Part shown: positions 25,690-35,563 of the stretch, piece after piece
Position numbering within the stretch: position 1 is the stretch's first letter
Layout: each line of letters starts with the position of its first letter
From: Dehalococcoidia bacterium
Lineage (GTDB): Bacteria; Chloroflexota; Dehalococcoidia; Lucifugimonadales; UBA3495
Direction: 5' to 3'
Length of the DNA stretch: 64,000 bases
Assembly (NCBI GenBank): GCA_022827095.1
Contig: JAJDTP010000006.1
Location: 38,817-102,816, forward strand
Translations under genes and position numbers: made by a program
Notes under the pieces: generated by a model
What the model was told of the DNA's origin: nothing
The model's database searches: none
The model's input: the letters and a program-made list of their open reading frames with translations, nothing else

Positions 25690-26949
25690 ATGCCCGTAGA
25701 CTATTACGAGACCCTCGGCGTTGACCGGGGTGCCAACGAAGAGGATATCCGTCGCGCTTTCCGAAGGAAGGCGATGGAATTCCACCCCGACCGGAATAAA
25801 ACCCCCGGCGCTGAGGATAAGTTCAAGGAGATCAATGAGGCGTATCAGGTCCTCAGCGACCAGGAGAAGCGCACCCGCTATGACCGTTTCGGGCACGCTG
25901 GCGTAAACGGCGGCAGCGAACGTGGATTTGACGGTTTCGATCCCTTCGGCGGCTTCGGCGACATTTTCGATACCTTTTTCGGGGGTGGTGGGCGCGCCGC
26001 CAACCAAGCGCGCAGCGGGGAGGACATCAGCCAACGGGTCAACCTGACTTTCGAAGAGGCCGTATTCGGTTGCGACAAGGACATCGAGATCAATCGAGTA
26101 GAGCCTTGCCACCACTGTTCCGGAGCGGGAAATGAGCCTGGCACCGCGATAAATACGTGCCGGACGTGCAATGGCAGCGGCCAGGTGCGTCGCGCTCAAC
26201 GCAGCGTATTCGGCCAGTTTGCCGTTACCACTCCTTGTTCCAGTTGCAATGGCAATGGCCGGTCCATAGAAACTCCCTGCTCCAATTGCCGCGCCCGCGG
26301 GTTCGAACGGCGTCGCCGGACCCGCACGGTTACCATCCCCGCCGGCGTCGACAACGGCATGCAGGTCCGCATTACCGGGGAGGGTGACGCTGGTTCCAAC
26401 GGCGGCCCGCCCGGGAACCTTTACGTCCAGGTGCGTGTCCGAGAGCACCCGTTGTTCGTGCGCGATGATTCCGACCTCGTGTACCAAACATCGCTCAATA
26501 TGGCTGAAGCGGCCCTGGGAACAACCATGCCGATCCCCACGCTGGAAGGCGACGACGTCGACCTTGAGATTCCGGCCGGGACCCAGGCCGGCAGCGAGTT
26601 CCGGGTTCGCGCGCGAGGCGTCCCCCGGATCCGGCGCGATGGCAGGCCCACTGACCGCCGCGGAGACATCAGAGTCCTGGTGGGTGTGGACATTCCCTCC
26701 AAGTTGAACAAGTACCAGCGCAAACTGGTGGAGGACCTGGCCTATTCGCTGGCCAACAACGGCAAAAGGCCGCCCGCGCCTCCACGGAAGAAACGCGCCA
26801 GCAGCCGGGAAACGGCTGAGCAGGCGGCCGAACAGCCGGAAGAAGCGGCCGTTGACCCCAGCGCCGAGATCCAAGAGCCACAACAGGACGACAAGCAGCG
26901 GGGTCTTTTTGACCGTATCAAGGACACTCTGACCCCGGGCGGCGAATAG
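25690..26949 (+). CDS. dnaJ: Chaperone DnaJ with long charged C-terminal tail
   Basis: Hsp40 co-chaperone that stimulates DnaK. The J domain is at residues 1-68 with HPDRNK, then a G/F region (FDGFDPFGGFGDIFDTFFGGGG). Four zinc repeats follow: CHHCSGAG, CRTCNGSG, CSSCNGNG and CSNCRARG near 139-205; the last is degenerate at its GxG. The substrate-binding domains then run to about residue 355. A 65-residue tail (PPAPPRKKRASSRETAEQ, then acidic and EPQQDDKQRGLFDRIKDTL) is longer than in typical DnaJ. No dnaK or grpE is adjacent. prmA follows 56 bases on, which resembles the dnaJ-prmA order seen in many genomes. Confidence 0.93.
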   Translation: MPVDYYETLGVDRGANEEDIRRAFRRKAMEFHPDRNKTPGAEDKFKEINEAYQVLSDQEKRTRYDRFGHAGVNGGSERGFDGFDPFGGFGDIFDTFFGGGGRAANQARSGEDISQRVNLTFEEAVFGCDKDIEINRVEPCHHCSGAGNEPGTAINTCRTCNGSGQVRRAQRSVFGQFAVTTPCSSCNGNGRSIETPCSNCRARGFERRRRTRTVTIPAGVDNGMQVRITGEGDAGSNGGPPGNLYVQVRVREHPLFVRDDSDLVYQTSLNMAEAALGTTMPIPTLEGDDVDLEIPAGTQAGSEFRVRARGVPRIRRDGRPTDRRGDIRVLVGVDIPSKLNKYQRKLVEDLAYSLANNGKRPPAPPRKKRASSRETAEQAAEQPEEAAVDPSAEIQEPQQDDKQRGLFDRIKDTLTPGGE

Positions 26950-27005
26950 TCGGGCCCGCTCGGCGGCCCGATGTCGCGCTCCCTCCACTTTACGCTGACG
27001 CTGCG

Positions 27006-27866
27006 ATGTCCTGGCACGAACTGAGCATCAACGTTCCCTTCGAATACGTGGAGCCCGTGTCTTACCTCTTTGAGCGGTATGGATACGGGTTGAGCGTTGA
27101 GACCAAGCCCGGCGAGCATGCGGTGCTGCGGTCGTATCTCCCCAGTCTTTCCCGGCAGCGGCTGGCCCACATCGAGGTGGGTATCAAGTTGGCGTCCAGC
27201 GTTGCGGACCTGGGCGAGTTGCAGATCCGACCCCTGGATGATAACGAGGACTGGCGCGACAACTGGAAGCAGCACTTTACGCTGCTGCGTGTCGGTCAGA
27301 ATTTGGTGATCAAGCCTTCCTGGATCGACTACGAAGCCCAGCCCGACGATGTCCTAGTGGAGCTGGACCCGGGATTGGCTTTCGGTACGGGATATCATCC
27401 GACAACTTATTCCTGCCTGGAGGCCCTGGAAGAGATGATTCGTCCCGGCAGCACGGTTCTTGACGTGGGAACCGGCTCGGGAATACTCACCATCGCCGCG
27501 GCCAAGCTGGGCGCAACACGGATCACCGCGGTGGACATCGACGGACACGCGGTACGCGCCGCCCAGCGCAATTTCCGTCGCACCGGCATCGCGGAGCGAG
27601 TCAACGCTCAGTCGGGCAGCATCCCCAGCGCCGCGACCCGAGGCGAGAAATACGACATCGCCGTGGCCAACATCAGCGCCCGGGGCATCCGACTGGTCTC
27701 GCCGGCGATCCCCGAGCTTCTCGCCGATGACGGCGTGTTCATCGCATCCGGGATTATTGTGGATCAGCACGACGAAGCGGCTTCGGCGATCAACGAGGCC
27801 GGGTTGGTCATCGGCGAAATTCGACAAAAGGAAGACTGGATCACCATCCTGAGTGGACATCACTAG
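27006..27866 (+). CDS. prmA: Ribosomal protein L11 methyltransferase
   Basis: SAM-dependent trimethylation of L11. The N-terminal substrate-recognition domain (residues 1-75) precedes DWRDNWKQHFTLLRVG and the class I methyltransferase core: DPGLAFGTGYHPTTYSCLEAL near 120, VLDVGTGSGILTIAAAKLGA near 149 (motif I), VDIDGHAV near 176 and VANISARG near 218 (motif IV, with the usual NI). 286 residues, normal. It sits downstream of dnaJ and its stop lies 16 bases before the preferred start of a kinase-like gene. Confidence 0.93.
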   Translation: MSWHELSINVPFEYVEPVSYLFERYGYGLSVETKPGEHAVLRSYLPSLSRQRLAHIEVGIKLASSVADLGELQIRPLDDNEDWRDNWKQHFTLLRVGQNLVIKPSWIDYEAQPDDVLVELDPGLAFGTGYHPTTYSCLEALEEMIRPGSTVLDVGTGSGILTIAAAKLGATRITAVDIDGHAVRAAQRNFRRTGIAERVNAQSGSIPSAATRGEKYDIAVANISARGIRLVSPAIPELLADDGVFIASGIIVDQHDEAASAINEAGLVIGEIRQKEDWITILSGHH

Positions 27867-27882
27867 TCCGCGGACTTCGGTA

Positions 27883-28902
27883 ATGGAAACTGTCACGCTG
27901 GATCGCTTTGAACTCGTCGGCCCGCTGGGCAGCGGCGCCGACTACGATGTGCGCGCCGCGGTGGATCGGGAGACTGGTGAACCCGTGGTGCTGAAGCGGC
28001 CGTCTCCTCAGACGGTTAGTCGTCAAATGCACGGACCCGTCGAAGAGCGGACGGCTAGAGCCCTTGAGGCTTACGAGCGGGCAGGCCAATATTCCTCGGT
28101 TGTGCCTCGCGTGATCGGCGTTACCGAAGTGACCCTTCACGACGCGTATTTTGGCGAAGACCTGGGTCAACCCTACTTGGTGAGAGTAGAGGAACGCGCA
28201 GCGGGCATTCCCCTGGTGGGAGACCCCAGGAGCCGTATCCTGCGGGTACCCATCGGTTTGGGCCAAAACCTCTTCGCCCTGCACCCGCTTGCGCTGCCCG
28301 ACGGGGTCGCTGATTGGCCCGTCCAGTCGCAACTGCTGGAGGCCCAGGAAATTTACGCCGATGCCGGGTACGCGCTGCTGGATCTCGGTCCGCACAACGT
28401 GTTCTATTCCCCGGGCACCGGCCGGATCTCGCTGGTGGACGCAACCGCACTGGTCGGACACGGCGTAGAACGAGCCCAAGGCAACCGCGGCCCCCAGGAC
28501 GTCCACGATTTCTACATCGAAATGGCGAAGTTCTACTTGGCTCCGCACCTGCCGCCCACCGATGCGGCGGGCTACTTCGACCCTTACAACCAGCGCCCGG
28601 TCATATCGATCGAGGACGAGTGCGACAGCTTGATAGGCGCGTTCAGGTCCGCGGACGATGCGTTGCGCGACGCCACGACAGCGTGCGTGGGCAAGGTGCG
28701 ACAACGCGGGTATGCATCCGTAGCCGATTTTGCATCGGACTTGCGCGAATGCCTGCGGCTGATTACCATCCGAAACGAGCAGATGCCGGAGCCGCAGACC
28801 GCTTTGGAAGCATGGCGCACCGCGTTGCACCGGCTCTCCGAGGACCACTGGACCCGTTACCAATTCGATGCGAATACCGAGCTGGCCGCGATGGCCGGCT
28901 GA
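27883..28902 (+). CDS. Divergent protein-kinase-like protein
   Basis: Protein-kinase fold by motif order: glycine loop GPLGSGADYDVRAAV (residues 10-24), VVLKRP (VAIK-like lysine near 34), then a catalytic-loop equivalent YALLDLGPHNVFY near 164 (D and N kept, HxD absent), and LVDAT near 184 in place of DFG. The C-terminal lobe is helical. 339 residues from ATG 27883; a GTG at 27853 overlaps prmA and adds ten residues. No transmembrane segment. The next gene is a PP2C-type phosphatase, so they may act as an antagonistic pair. Whether it phosphorylates protein, or a small molecule, is open. Confidence 0.6.
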   Translation: METVTLDRFELVGPLGSGADYDVRAAVDRETGEPVVLKRPSPQTVSRQMHGPVEERTARALEAYERAGQYSSVVPRVIGVTEVTLHDAYFGEDLGQPYLVRVEERAAGIPLVGDPRSRILRVPIGLGQNLFALHPLALPDGVADWPVQSQLLEAQEIYADAGYALLDLGPHNVFYSPGTGRISLVDATALVGHGVERAQGNRGPQDVHDFYIEMAKFYLAPHLPPTDAAGYFDPYNQRPVISIEDECDSLIGAFRSADDALRDATTACVGKVRQRGYASVADFASDLRECLRLITIRNEQMPEPQTALEAWRTALHRLSEDHWTRYQFDANTELAAMAG

Positions 28903-28939
28903 TTGCCCCTAACCGACCTCTTGCGAGGATGCAGGAACT

Positions 28940-29620
28940 ATGCTCACCAGTTCGTTGGCTATTCTTCACGATAACGCCGCCCACGGAGAGGACAACTATC
29001 TGACCCGCGATTTGGGCGACGGCAACTTCCTGGACGTGGTCCTGGACGGTGTCACCGGTCACGGTGGCGACGAGGCCAGCGGTTCCGTTGCCGATGCCCT
29101 GAACGCGATCGACATCGCCGGCCCAGAGGACATAGTTGCCGTCCTGGACGAGCAGAACTCCGAGTTCCACCAGGTAGGTGGAGGGCGTTTCCTGCTGACC
29201 ACTGCCTCGGCAGCACTGTATCTGGGCGGTCAACTCCACATCATCTCTGCGGGAGACAGCCCCATCTACGTGATCCGCCCGGACGGATACGAACAATACA
29301 GCGGCCGTATGGGCGGGTTGATCCGCCTTGGCGTCTCCAAGGCCATAGGCGCGGAAGCGACCCTTTCGGTGTTCCAAACCACTATTGATCTGTCGCCCGA
29401 GGACCGCCTGGTTTGCTGCACTGACGGTGTCAGCGACAACCTGCTTGGCGACGAACTGATGGAAATAGTGCGTGGTTCCGCCAACGCCGAGGATGCTTCG
29501 GGTCGGGTCAAGGAATTGGTCGACCAGCACATCGAGCAGGGGCGGGACATCCGGTTCCGCGGCGGCAGGTTCCGCCACGACGACGAGACGGCGATTTTCC
29601 GATTTTTTGCAGAGAGCTAA
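28940..29620 (+). CDS. PP2C/SpoIIE-family Ser/Thr phosphatase
   Basis: Metal-dependent phosphatase domain without extras, 226 residues. Motifs: HGEDNYLTRDLGDG near residue 15 (ED), VVLDGVTGHGGDEAS near 34 (DGxxGHG), TTASAALYLGGQLHIISAGDSPIYVI near 87, LVCCTDGVSDNL near 154 (TDG), and RHDDETAIFRF near 213 (DDxT). Metal-binding aspartates are all present, so it should be active. It follows the kinase-like gene by 37 bases. The likely partner is that kinase or its target; a sigma/anti-sigma partner switch is not supported by the neighbours. Confidence 0.85.
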   Translation: MLTSSLAILHDNAAHGEDNYLTRDLGDGNFLDVVLDGVTGHGGDEASGSVADALNAIDIAGPEDIVAVLDEQNSEFHQVGGGRFLLTTASAALYLGGQLHIISAGDSPIYVIRPDGYEQYSGRMGGLIRLGVSKAIGAEATLSVFQTTIDLSPEDRLVCCTDGVSDNLLGDELMEIVRGSANAEDASGRVKELVDQHIEQGRDIRFRGGRFRHDDETAIFRFFAES

Positions 29621-29803
29621 CCGGGACAATTTGGTCGATTCACTTCATCGATTGCCCGCGGCTGGCGATTAGCGACTGCCAAAAGGCACTTGGATTCCGC
29701 GTGTGTTAGACTGTCTGGCAGTTTGACGCAGGTTGGCCTCGTTAATTTCCGGTCCCGGTTTTGAGGGATTTGCGCGCTGGGGCGGGCCTCAAGGAGTACA
29801 CAA

Positions 29804-30916
<1,113 letters not shown>

Positions 30917-30969
30917 CCGCCGCCACGTTCCGGCTTTACTGCTCAGGGGTCGAATGAGGGGAGTCGGCT

Positions 30970-32124
30970 ATGAAAATAGCCATGGTCTCCCCTTACGATT
31001 TCGGGTGGCCGGGAGGCGTCAACGCCCACGTGACCCAGCTGTCGGCCGAACTGCGGCAGCGTGGGCACGAAGTGACGGTTATCGCACCGCAAACGTCGGC
31101 CGGTGACGAACGGCGGTGCGGGCATTCCGACGGTTTTATTCCCATGGGCCGGTCCGTTCCGCTGTCAGCGGGTGGTTCCACAGCCCGGGTGACCCTTTCG
31201 TGGTGGTTGTGGCCCCGGATCAGACAGCTGATGGCTCGGGAGCAATTCGATCTGGTGCACGTACACGAGCCTTTGGCGCCCATTCTGCCCCTGATGATAC
31301 TTCAGCATTCGAGGGCGGTGAACGTGGGGACATTTCACGCGTTTTCGGACAAGCAGCAGTTGTACCGGTGGTCGCGTTTTGCGCTGCGGTCGTGGCACAG
31401 TCGATTGCACGGCCGGATTGCAGTTTCCGAGGCGGCGCGGACATTTGTGGCGCCGCATTTCCCGCAGCGGGCGTACCGCGTGATCCCCAACGGTATCGAC
31501 TACCAACGTTTTGCCGGCGCCATGCCTTTCCCGGAGTTGCGAGACGGCAAGAAGAACGTCCTGTTTGTCGGGCGCAAGGACGAACGAAAGGGCCTGCGTT
31601 ACCTGTTGGAGGCGTGCCTGCTCTTGCTCGAACGCAGGCGCGACGTTCGTCTGATAGTCGTGGGTCCTGGGGAACCGGACCGGATGTGTTCGTCTTTGAT
31701 AAGCGCGATAAACGATTCGGGTCGGGACCTGTTGAGACTGGCGGGGTCGGTTTCCGATGACGACCTGCCCCGCTATTACGCCAGCGCCGATGTCTTTTGC
31801 AGCCCGGCCACCGGAGGAGAGAGTTTCGGGATAGTGTTGTTGGAAGCGATGGCCGCCGGCGCTCCGGTGGTCGCGTCGGATATTGACGGGTATCGCGACG
31901 TGGTGACCGGCCAAATGAATGGACTGCTCGTGTCGCCGCGCGAACCTTCGGCCATCGCCGACGCCATCGCCCGCTTGATCGATAACCCCGACCTGGCCAA
32001 ACGATTGTCAGGAGGCGGCAAACAAGTGGCGCACGACCACCGCTGGCAACACGTGGCGGCGGAAGTCGAAGACTATTACCAATATTGCATTGAGGAGGCC
32101 AACCACGGTGGCAATGCCCGGTAG
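30970..32124 (+). CDS. pimA: GT4 glycosyltransferase, phosphatidylinositol mannosyltransferase (PimA)-like
   Basis: Retaining GT-B glycosyltransferase. MKIAMVSPYDFGWPGGVNAHV is almost the PimA N-terminal signature. VHVHEPLAPILPLM is near residue 95, the hinge SEAARTFVAPHFP near 155, IPNGIDYQRF near 174, VGRKDERKGLRYLLEA near 196 (donor phosphate Arg/Lys), and GESFGIVLLEAMAAGAPVVASDIDGYRDV near 277 (E-x7-E). 384 residues. Between ino1 and PI-phosphate synthase it most likely transfers mannose from GDP-mannose to phosphatidylinositol. The donor sugar is inferred from context. Confidence 0.82.
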   Translation: MKIAMVSPYDFGWPGGVNAHVTQLSAELRQRGHEVTVIAPQTSAGDERRCGHSDGFIPMGRSVPLSAGGSTARVTLSWWLWPRIRQLMAREQFDLVHVHEPLAPILPLMILQHSRAVNVGTFHAFSDKQQLYRWSRFALRSWHSRLHGRIAVSEAARTFVAPHFPQRAYRVIPNGIDYQRFAGAMPFPELRDGKKNVLFVGRKDERKGLRYLLEACLLLLERRRDVRLIVVGPGEPDRMCSSLISAINDSGRDLLRLAGSVSDDDLPRYYASADVFCSPATGGESFGIVLLEAMAAGAPVVASDIDGYRDVVTGQMNGLLVSPREPSAIADAIARLIDNPDLAKRLSGGGKQVAHDHRWQHVAAEVEDYYQYCIEEANHGGNAR

Positions 32125-32749
32125 AGAGGAACTGCGCGCGGCAATGCTGCGCTACGTAGAGTTGCCCGGGGCGCGTGCTCTGCACGCGGTAGGACTGACT
32201 CCCAACGCGATAACCATATTCGGTTTCGTGGTGTGCGTGGCCGGGGCGGCATTGGTTGCCCTGGGTTGGCCCCTGTACGGCGGGATCGTGTTCCTGGCCG
32301 GAAGCATTCTGGATCTGTTCGACGGCGGGCTGGCGCGTCTCACGGGCCGGGCTTCCCCGTTCGGCGCCCTGCTCGACTCCGTCTTCGACCGGTTGGGAGA
32401 GGCTGCGCTATTCGTCGGGTTGGGGCTGTATTACCTGCTGTCGGATTTGTCCGCCACGTTCATGATCGTGAGCGTTCTTTCGGTCTTGTGCGGGCTGGTG
32501 TTCTCCCAGGGCGTCTCCTACTTGCGCGCCCGCGGCGAGGGCCTGGGCGCCTTCACCAGGTCCGGCATCATGACCCGGACCGAGCGCGTGGCGATCCTTG
32601 GCATCGGACTGATCGCCGAGGGGTTGGCTCCCGTCCCGATCATGGTATGGGTGCTGTGGGTGATCGCCGCGGTGTCCTGCTTCACCCTATTCCAGCGGAT
32701 GTTCACCATACGGGGCATCCTGGAACGCCAGGCGGAGGAAAACGGTTAG
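32108..32749 (+). CDS. CDP-alcohol phosphotransferase, phosphatidylinositol-phosphate synthase-like
   Basis: Integral membrane enzyme that joins inositol-1-phosphate (or glycerol-3-phosphate) to CDP-diacylglycerol. The family motif D-xx-DG-xx-AR-x8-G-xxx-D-xxx-D reads DLFDGGLARLTGRASPFGAL then LDSVFD (from residue 66). About six hydrophobic helices follow. GTG 32108 is chosen since GAGGAGG lies nine bases upstream; it overlaps the pimA stop by 17 bases, so translation is coupled. 213 residues. Position after ino1 and pimA argues for the actinobacterial PgsA1/PIP-synthase role rather than phosphatidylglycerol-phosphate synthesis. Confidence 0.82.
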   Translation: MAMPGREELRAAMLRYVELPGARALHAVGLTPNAITIFGFVVCVAGAALVALGWPLYGGIVFLAGSILDLFDGGLARLTGRASPFGALLDSVFDRLGEAALFVGLGLYYLLSDLSATFMIVSVLSVLCGLVFSQGVSYLRARGEGLGAFTRSGIMTRTERVAILGIGLIAEGLAPVPIMVWVLWVIAAVSCFTLFQRMFTIRGILERQAEENG

Positions 32750-32793
32750 CCGTGGTAACATGGCGGCCACGTTTACGGTTGGAGGTACTCAAG

Positions 32794-33696
32794 ATGGCGT
32801 CACATTCCATGGGACTGTCGCTGCACGATGCTGCGCGGCAGGTTGGTGTTCCCTTTACGGTGGAGAACGAACCGCAGGACCGGCACGTCAAGGTCAATGG
32901 CCTGAACCTCCACTACCTGGAATGGGGCGATCCGAATTCGCCAACTATTGTGATGCTGCACGGCATTCAGCAACAGGCTCACAGCTGGGATTTCATCAGC
33001 CTGCCGCTGTCGGTGGACTACCGCGTAATCGCCGTAGACCAGCGAGGCCACGGCGACAGCGATTGGTCGCCGAACGAGGACTATTCCACCGACGCCTATG
33101 TCGGCGACGTTGGGGCGTTGGTCTCGTCTCTGGGTCTTCAGGACTTCCATCTGATTGGCCATTCCATGGGCGGGCGGAACAGCCTGGCCTGGGCATCAGG
33201 CAATCCCGGGCGGTTGAAGTCGTTGACCATAGTTGACACAGGGCCGGAAACGCAGCGGCGCGGATCCAACCGCATTCAGGCGTTCCGCGAACTGCCTGAT
33301 GAGCTGGATACCCTGGAGGAGTTCGCCCAGCGCGTCATGGAGTACACCGGCCGCAGCCGCGAACAGACGCTGGGCGCGTTGAAGTACAGCATCCGGCAGC
33401 GCGAAGACGGCAAGTGGACTTGGAAGTACGACAAAGTGATACGCCGCCGCGGCTTCCGCGCACCGGCCTGGACCCCCGAGCAACTCTGGGCCGGCTGGCG
33501 CAGGATAGATTGCCCGGCGCTGGTGGTGCGAGGCGACCGCAGCGACATTTTCGCCGATGAGACGATGATGCGGATGGCCGAGGAGCACCATGACTGCACG
33601 ACGGTCACCGTCGCCAATGCGGGGCACCTGGTTCAGGGAGACAACCCCCCGGACTTTCTCAAGGCCGTGAAAGGCCTGCTGGGCCGATTCGCGTGA
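32794..33696 (+). CDS. Alpha/beta hydrolase
   Basis: Alpha/beta-hydrolase fold, 300 residues. The oxyanion HG motif is VMLHGIQQQAHSWDF near residue 53, AVDQRGHGDSDW near 80, the nucleophile elbow LIGHSMGGRNSLAWA near 122 (serine), the acid in VVRGDRSDIF near 244, and the catalytic histidine in VANAGHLVQGDNP near 275. The triad is complete. ATG 32794 has GGAGG eight bases upstream and 44 bases separate it from the lipid synthase gene. A terminator-like hairpin follows at 33722. It may be part of the lipid operon, but the substrate is unknown. Confidence 0.87.
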   Translation: MASHSMGLSLHDAARQVGVPFTVENEPQDRHVKVNGLNLHYLEWGDPNSPTIVMLHGIQQQAHSWDFISLPLSVDYRVIAVDQRGHGDSDWSPNEDYSTDAYVGDVGALVSSLGLQDFHLIGHSMGGRNSLAWASGNPGRLKSLTIVDTGPETQRRGSNRIQAFRELPDELDTLEEFAQRVMEYTGRSREQTLGALKYSIRQREDGKWTWKYDKVIRRRGFRAPAWTPEQLWAGWRRIDCPALVVRGDRSDIFADETMMRMAEEHHDCTTVTVANAGHLVQGDNPPDFLKAVKGLLGRFA

Positions 33697-33721
33697 TTCG
33701 ATCTGGGTTCGGACAATCGAT

Positions 33722-33750
33722 GGGGCGGTCACCTGGCCGCCCCCTTCTTT
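33722..33750 (+). terminator. Rho-independent terminator after the alpha/beta hydrolase gene
   Basis: GGGGCGG (33722-33728) pairs with CCGCCCC (33737-33743) and is followed by CTTCTTTG. It separates the plus-strand lipid operon from the convergent mbfA gene. Confidence 0.65.
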
Positions 33751-33787
33751 GATGATCCTGGAGTGCGGTTCGCCGAGATACCGAGCG

Positions 33788-35035
33788 TCAGAACCCCAGC
33801 ACGTGAGGCAGTAACTCGCCAAGACCGTACCCAAGGGCGGCCGAAACGGCGCCGATGCCCAGGATCTCCAGACCCTGCATGATAGGGGATTTTCGCACCA
33901 GCCGGCCCTTCGCCAGTCCCAGCGCGAACAGCCCAGTCAGTGATAGCCCTACCGACAAGGCGATAGCGGTCGGCCCGACGGTCAGGAACAGGAAGGGGAT
34001 GATCGGCAAGATCGCCGCCGCGCCGAACGATACGCACATCACCGCCGCGTCTTTAAGCGGATTACCGCTAAAGTCCGGGCTGATCCCCAGCTTCTTTTCC
34101 AGCAACGTGTTAAGCCAAAGCGTGTCGCTGCTCGAGATTTCGTTGGCCAGGTGGATCGCTTCGTCGTAGGTCTTGCCCTCACGCTGGAACAGTATCACCA
34201 ACTCCGCCAGTTCCTCGGCCGGCCGGTCTTCCAGGTCGTTGATCTGGCGAGTGATTGCATCCTGGCGCACGTCCTCCTCGGCCCGGGAGCCCAGGTAGGC
34301 GCCAGCCCCCATGCTGATCATCCCGGCCGCTGCGGCCGCCAGCCCGGCCACGAGTACCGTCCCGGTGCTGCCTACGGCGATGGCTACGGAGGTGGTCAGG
34401 GCCACCGTGCTGATGATCCCGTCCTGGGCTCCGAACACCACCTCCCTCAACCGCCCCAGGTTCGCGACGTGGAATGGTTCCTTGTCCAGGGCCAACGCGG
34501 CGTCGATGTAGGTTTCGAGGTCCAGGGGCAGCGCTGGAGCCTCGCCGGAACTGGTCGCCAACGGATCGATCGCGCTCGGCGCGACGGAGGACGTAACAAC
34601 CGATGGCTCCGCGCCATTGGCGGCGGATATCTGCAGCCGGGACAGCGCGTCCGAAAAGGCTATCTGGTGGTCCTTTTCCTGCTCCATCGCACCCGTGAAG
34701 GCCGCCACCGCGTCGTCGCGTTCGTCAGCGACGGCGTCGTTGATCATGCGCGGGTAGGTCCGTGTGTATTCCCTAGTTTCACCCGCGATAACATTGCTCA
34801 GGTTGACCGGCGTGCTCTCGATCGCCCCGGCAACCCTGAGGTAGCTCAAGCCGTGGAGGGTTTCGGCGCGGGCGACCTCCTCGAAAACCTCGGCGATCTC
34901 CGGATGCCCCTCATCGCGCGCCTGTTGCGCGTACGCAGTGTAGGTGAGATGGGCGACAGCCTCGGCGACGATGGCCTGCCAGAGGTTTCGGTCGGTGTTG
35001 GAAACGTCGGTCATCGAGTTGGGTGAAAATGACAT
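33788..35035 (-). CDS. mbfA: Ferritin-like/VIT1 fusion, membrane-bound ferritin (MbfA-like)
   Basis: Predicted iron exporter with an N-terminal erythrin/ferritin-like domain and a C-terminal VIT1/CCC1 transporter. The diiron ligand pattern shows in AEAVAHLTYTAYA (residue ~25), EEVARAETLHG (E and ExxH near 53), and DAVADERDDAVAAFTGAMEQEKDH near 101-123. The VIT1 part begins at LREVVFGAQDGIISTVALTT near 200 and has five hydrophobic helices with the metal-binding cytosolic loop SMGAGAYLGSRAEEDV. 415 residues, like Bradyrhizobium and Agrobacterium MbfA. ATG 35035 has GAGG nine bases upstream. It should protect against iron and peroxide stress. No Irr- or Fur-type box was recognised. Confidence 0.85.
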   Translation of the reverse strand: MSFSPNSMTDVSNTDRNLWQAIVAEAVAHLTYTAYAQQARDEGHPEIAEVFEEVARAETLHGLSYLRVAGAIESTPVNLSNVIAGETREYTRTYPRMINDAVADERDDAVAAFTGAMEQEKDHQIAFSDALSRLQISAANGAEPSVVTSSVAPSAIDPLATSSGEAPALPLDLETYIDAALALDKEPFHVANLGRLREVVFGAQDGIISTVALTTSVAIAVGSTGTVLVAGLAAAAAGMISMGAGAYLGSRAEEDVRQDAITRQINDLEDRPAEELAELVILFQREGKTYDEAIHLANEISSSDTLWLNTLLEKKLGISPDFSGNPLKDAAVMCVSFGAAAILPIIPFLFLTVGPTAIALSVGLSLTGLFALGLAKGRLVRKSPIMQGLEILGIGAVSAALGYGLGELLPHVLGF

Positions 35036-35129
35036 CAACTGCTACCTCGTATCGGGTCTTGGTGATCGTAAGGCTATCGTCGGGAACGGCTATCTCCGCC
35101 CCGATATAAGATGCGGCCGCGCCTACGGA

Positions 35130-35525
35130 CTATAGCCGGGGAGACGCGTGATGGGCGATGCACAGCCAGTCACCGCCGGATCTGACGAAAATATTCGTAG
35201 CCAGGACGCCGAACCCCTGGGCCTGCCCTTCGACCACGCTGGTAATGCTCTCAATGCAGGTGACGATCCCGCAATTGCCCTCCAGGGCGATGTTGACGTA
35301 ATGGATGTTGAAGTGCATCAACGCGGCGCCGTTGAAAATGCCCTGCCACGACCGCCGGATATCCGGCCAGCCCACGATGGGCTGCCAGCCGGGGTGGACG
35401 CACAGGGCGCGGTCGGACTGCTCCCAGACGGCGTCCATCTGCTCCATGTCCAGAGAGCCGAAGGCGTCGTAGAAACGCTGGTTGGCGTCCCGCAGTGACA
35501 GCAGGCTGGCGTCGTCAGGCAGCAT
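35130..35525 (-). CDS. SnoaL/NTF2-like protein (DUF4440 type)
   Basis: Cone-shaped alpha+beta barrel protein of 131 residues: LRDANQRFYDAFGSLDMEQMDAVWEQSDRALCVHPGWQPIVGWPDIRRSW covers residues 11-61, the standard SnoaL-like opening, and it ends in FVRSGGDWLCIAHHASP. The pattern HPGW...GW..I..SW is common among small NTF2-like proteins of unknown substrate. It lies 94 bases downstream of mbfA's start on the same strand and 38 bases after the luciferase-like gene. No catalytic residues can be assigned. Confidence 0.8.
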   Translation of the reverse strand: MLPDDASLLSLRDANQRFYDAFGSLDMEQMDAVWEQSDRALCVHPGWQPIVGWPDIRRSWQGIFNGAALMHFNIHYVNIALEGNCGIVTCIESITSVVEGQAQGFGVLATNIFVRSGGDWLCIAHHASPRL

Positions 35526-35563
35526 TGGGAATGGGTGGGCTCGCGTCGCGATGGGGCGGCGGA

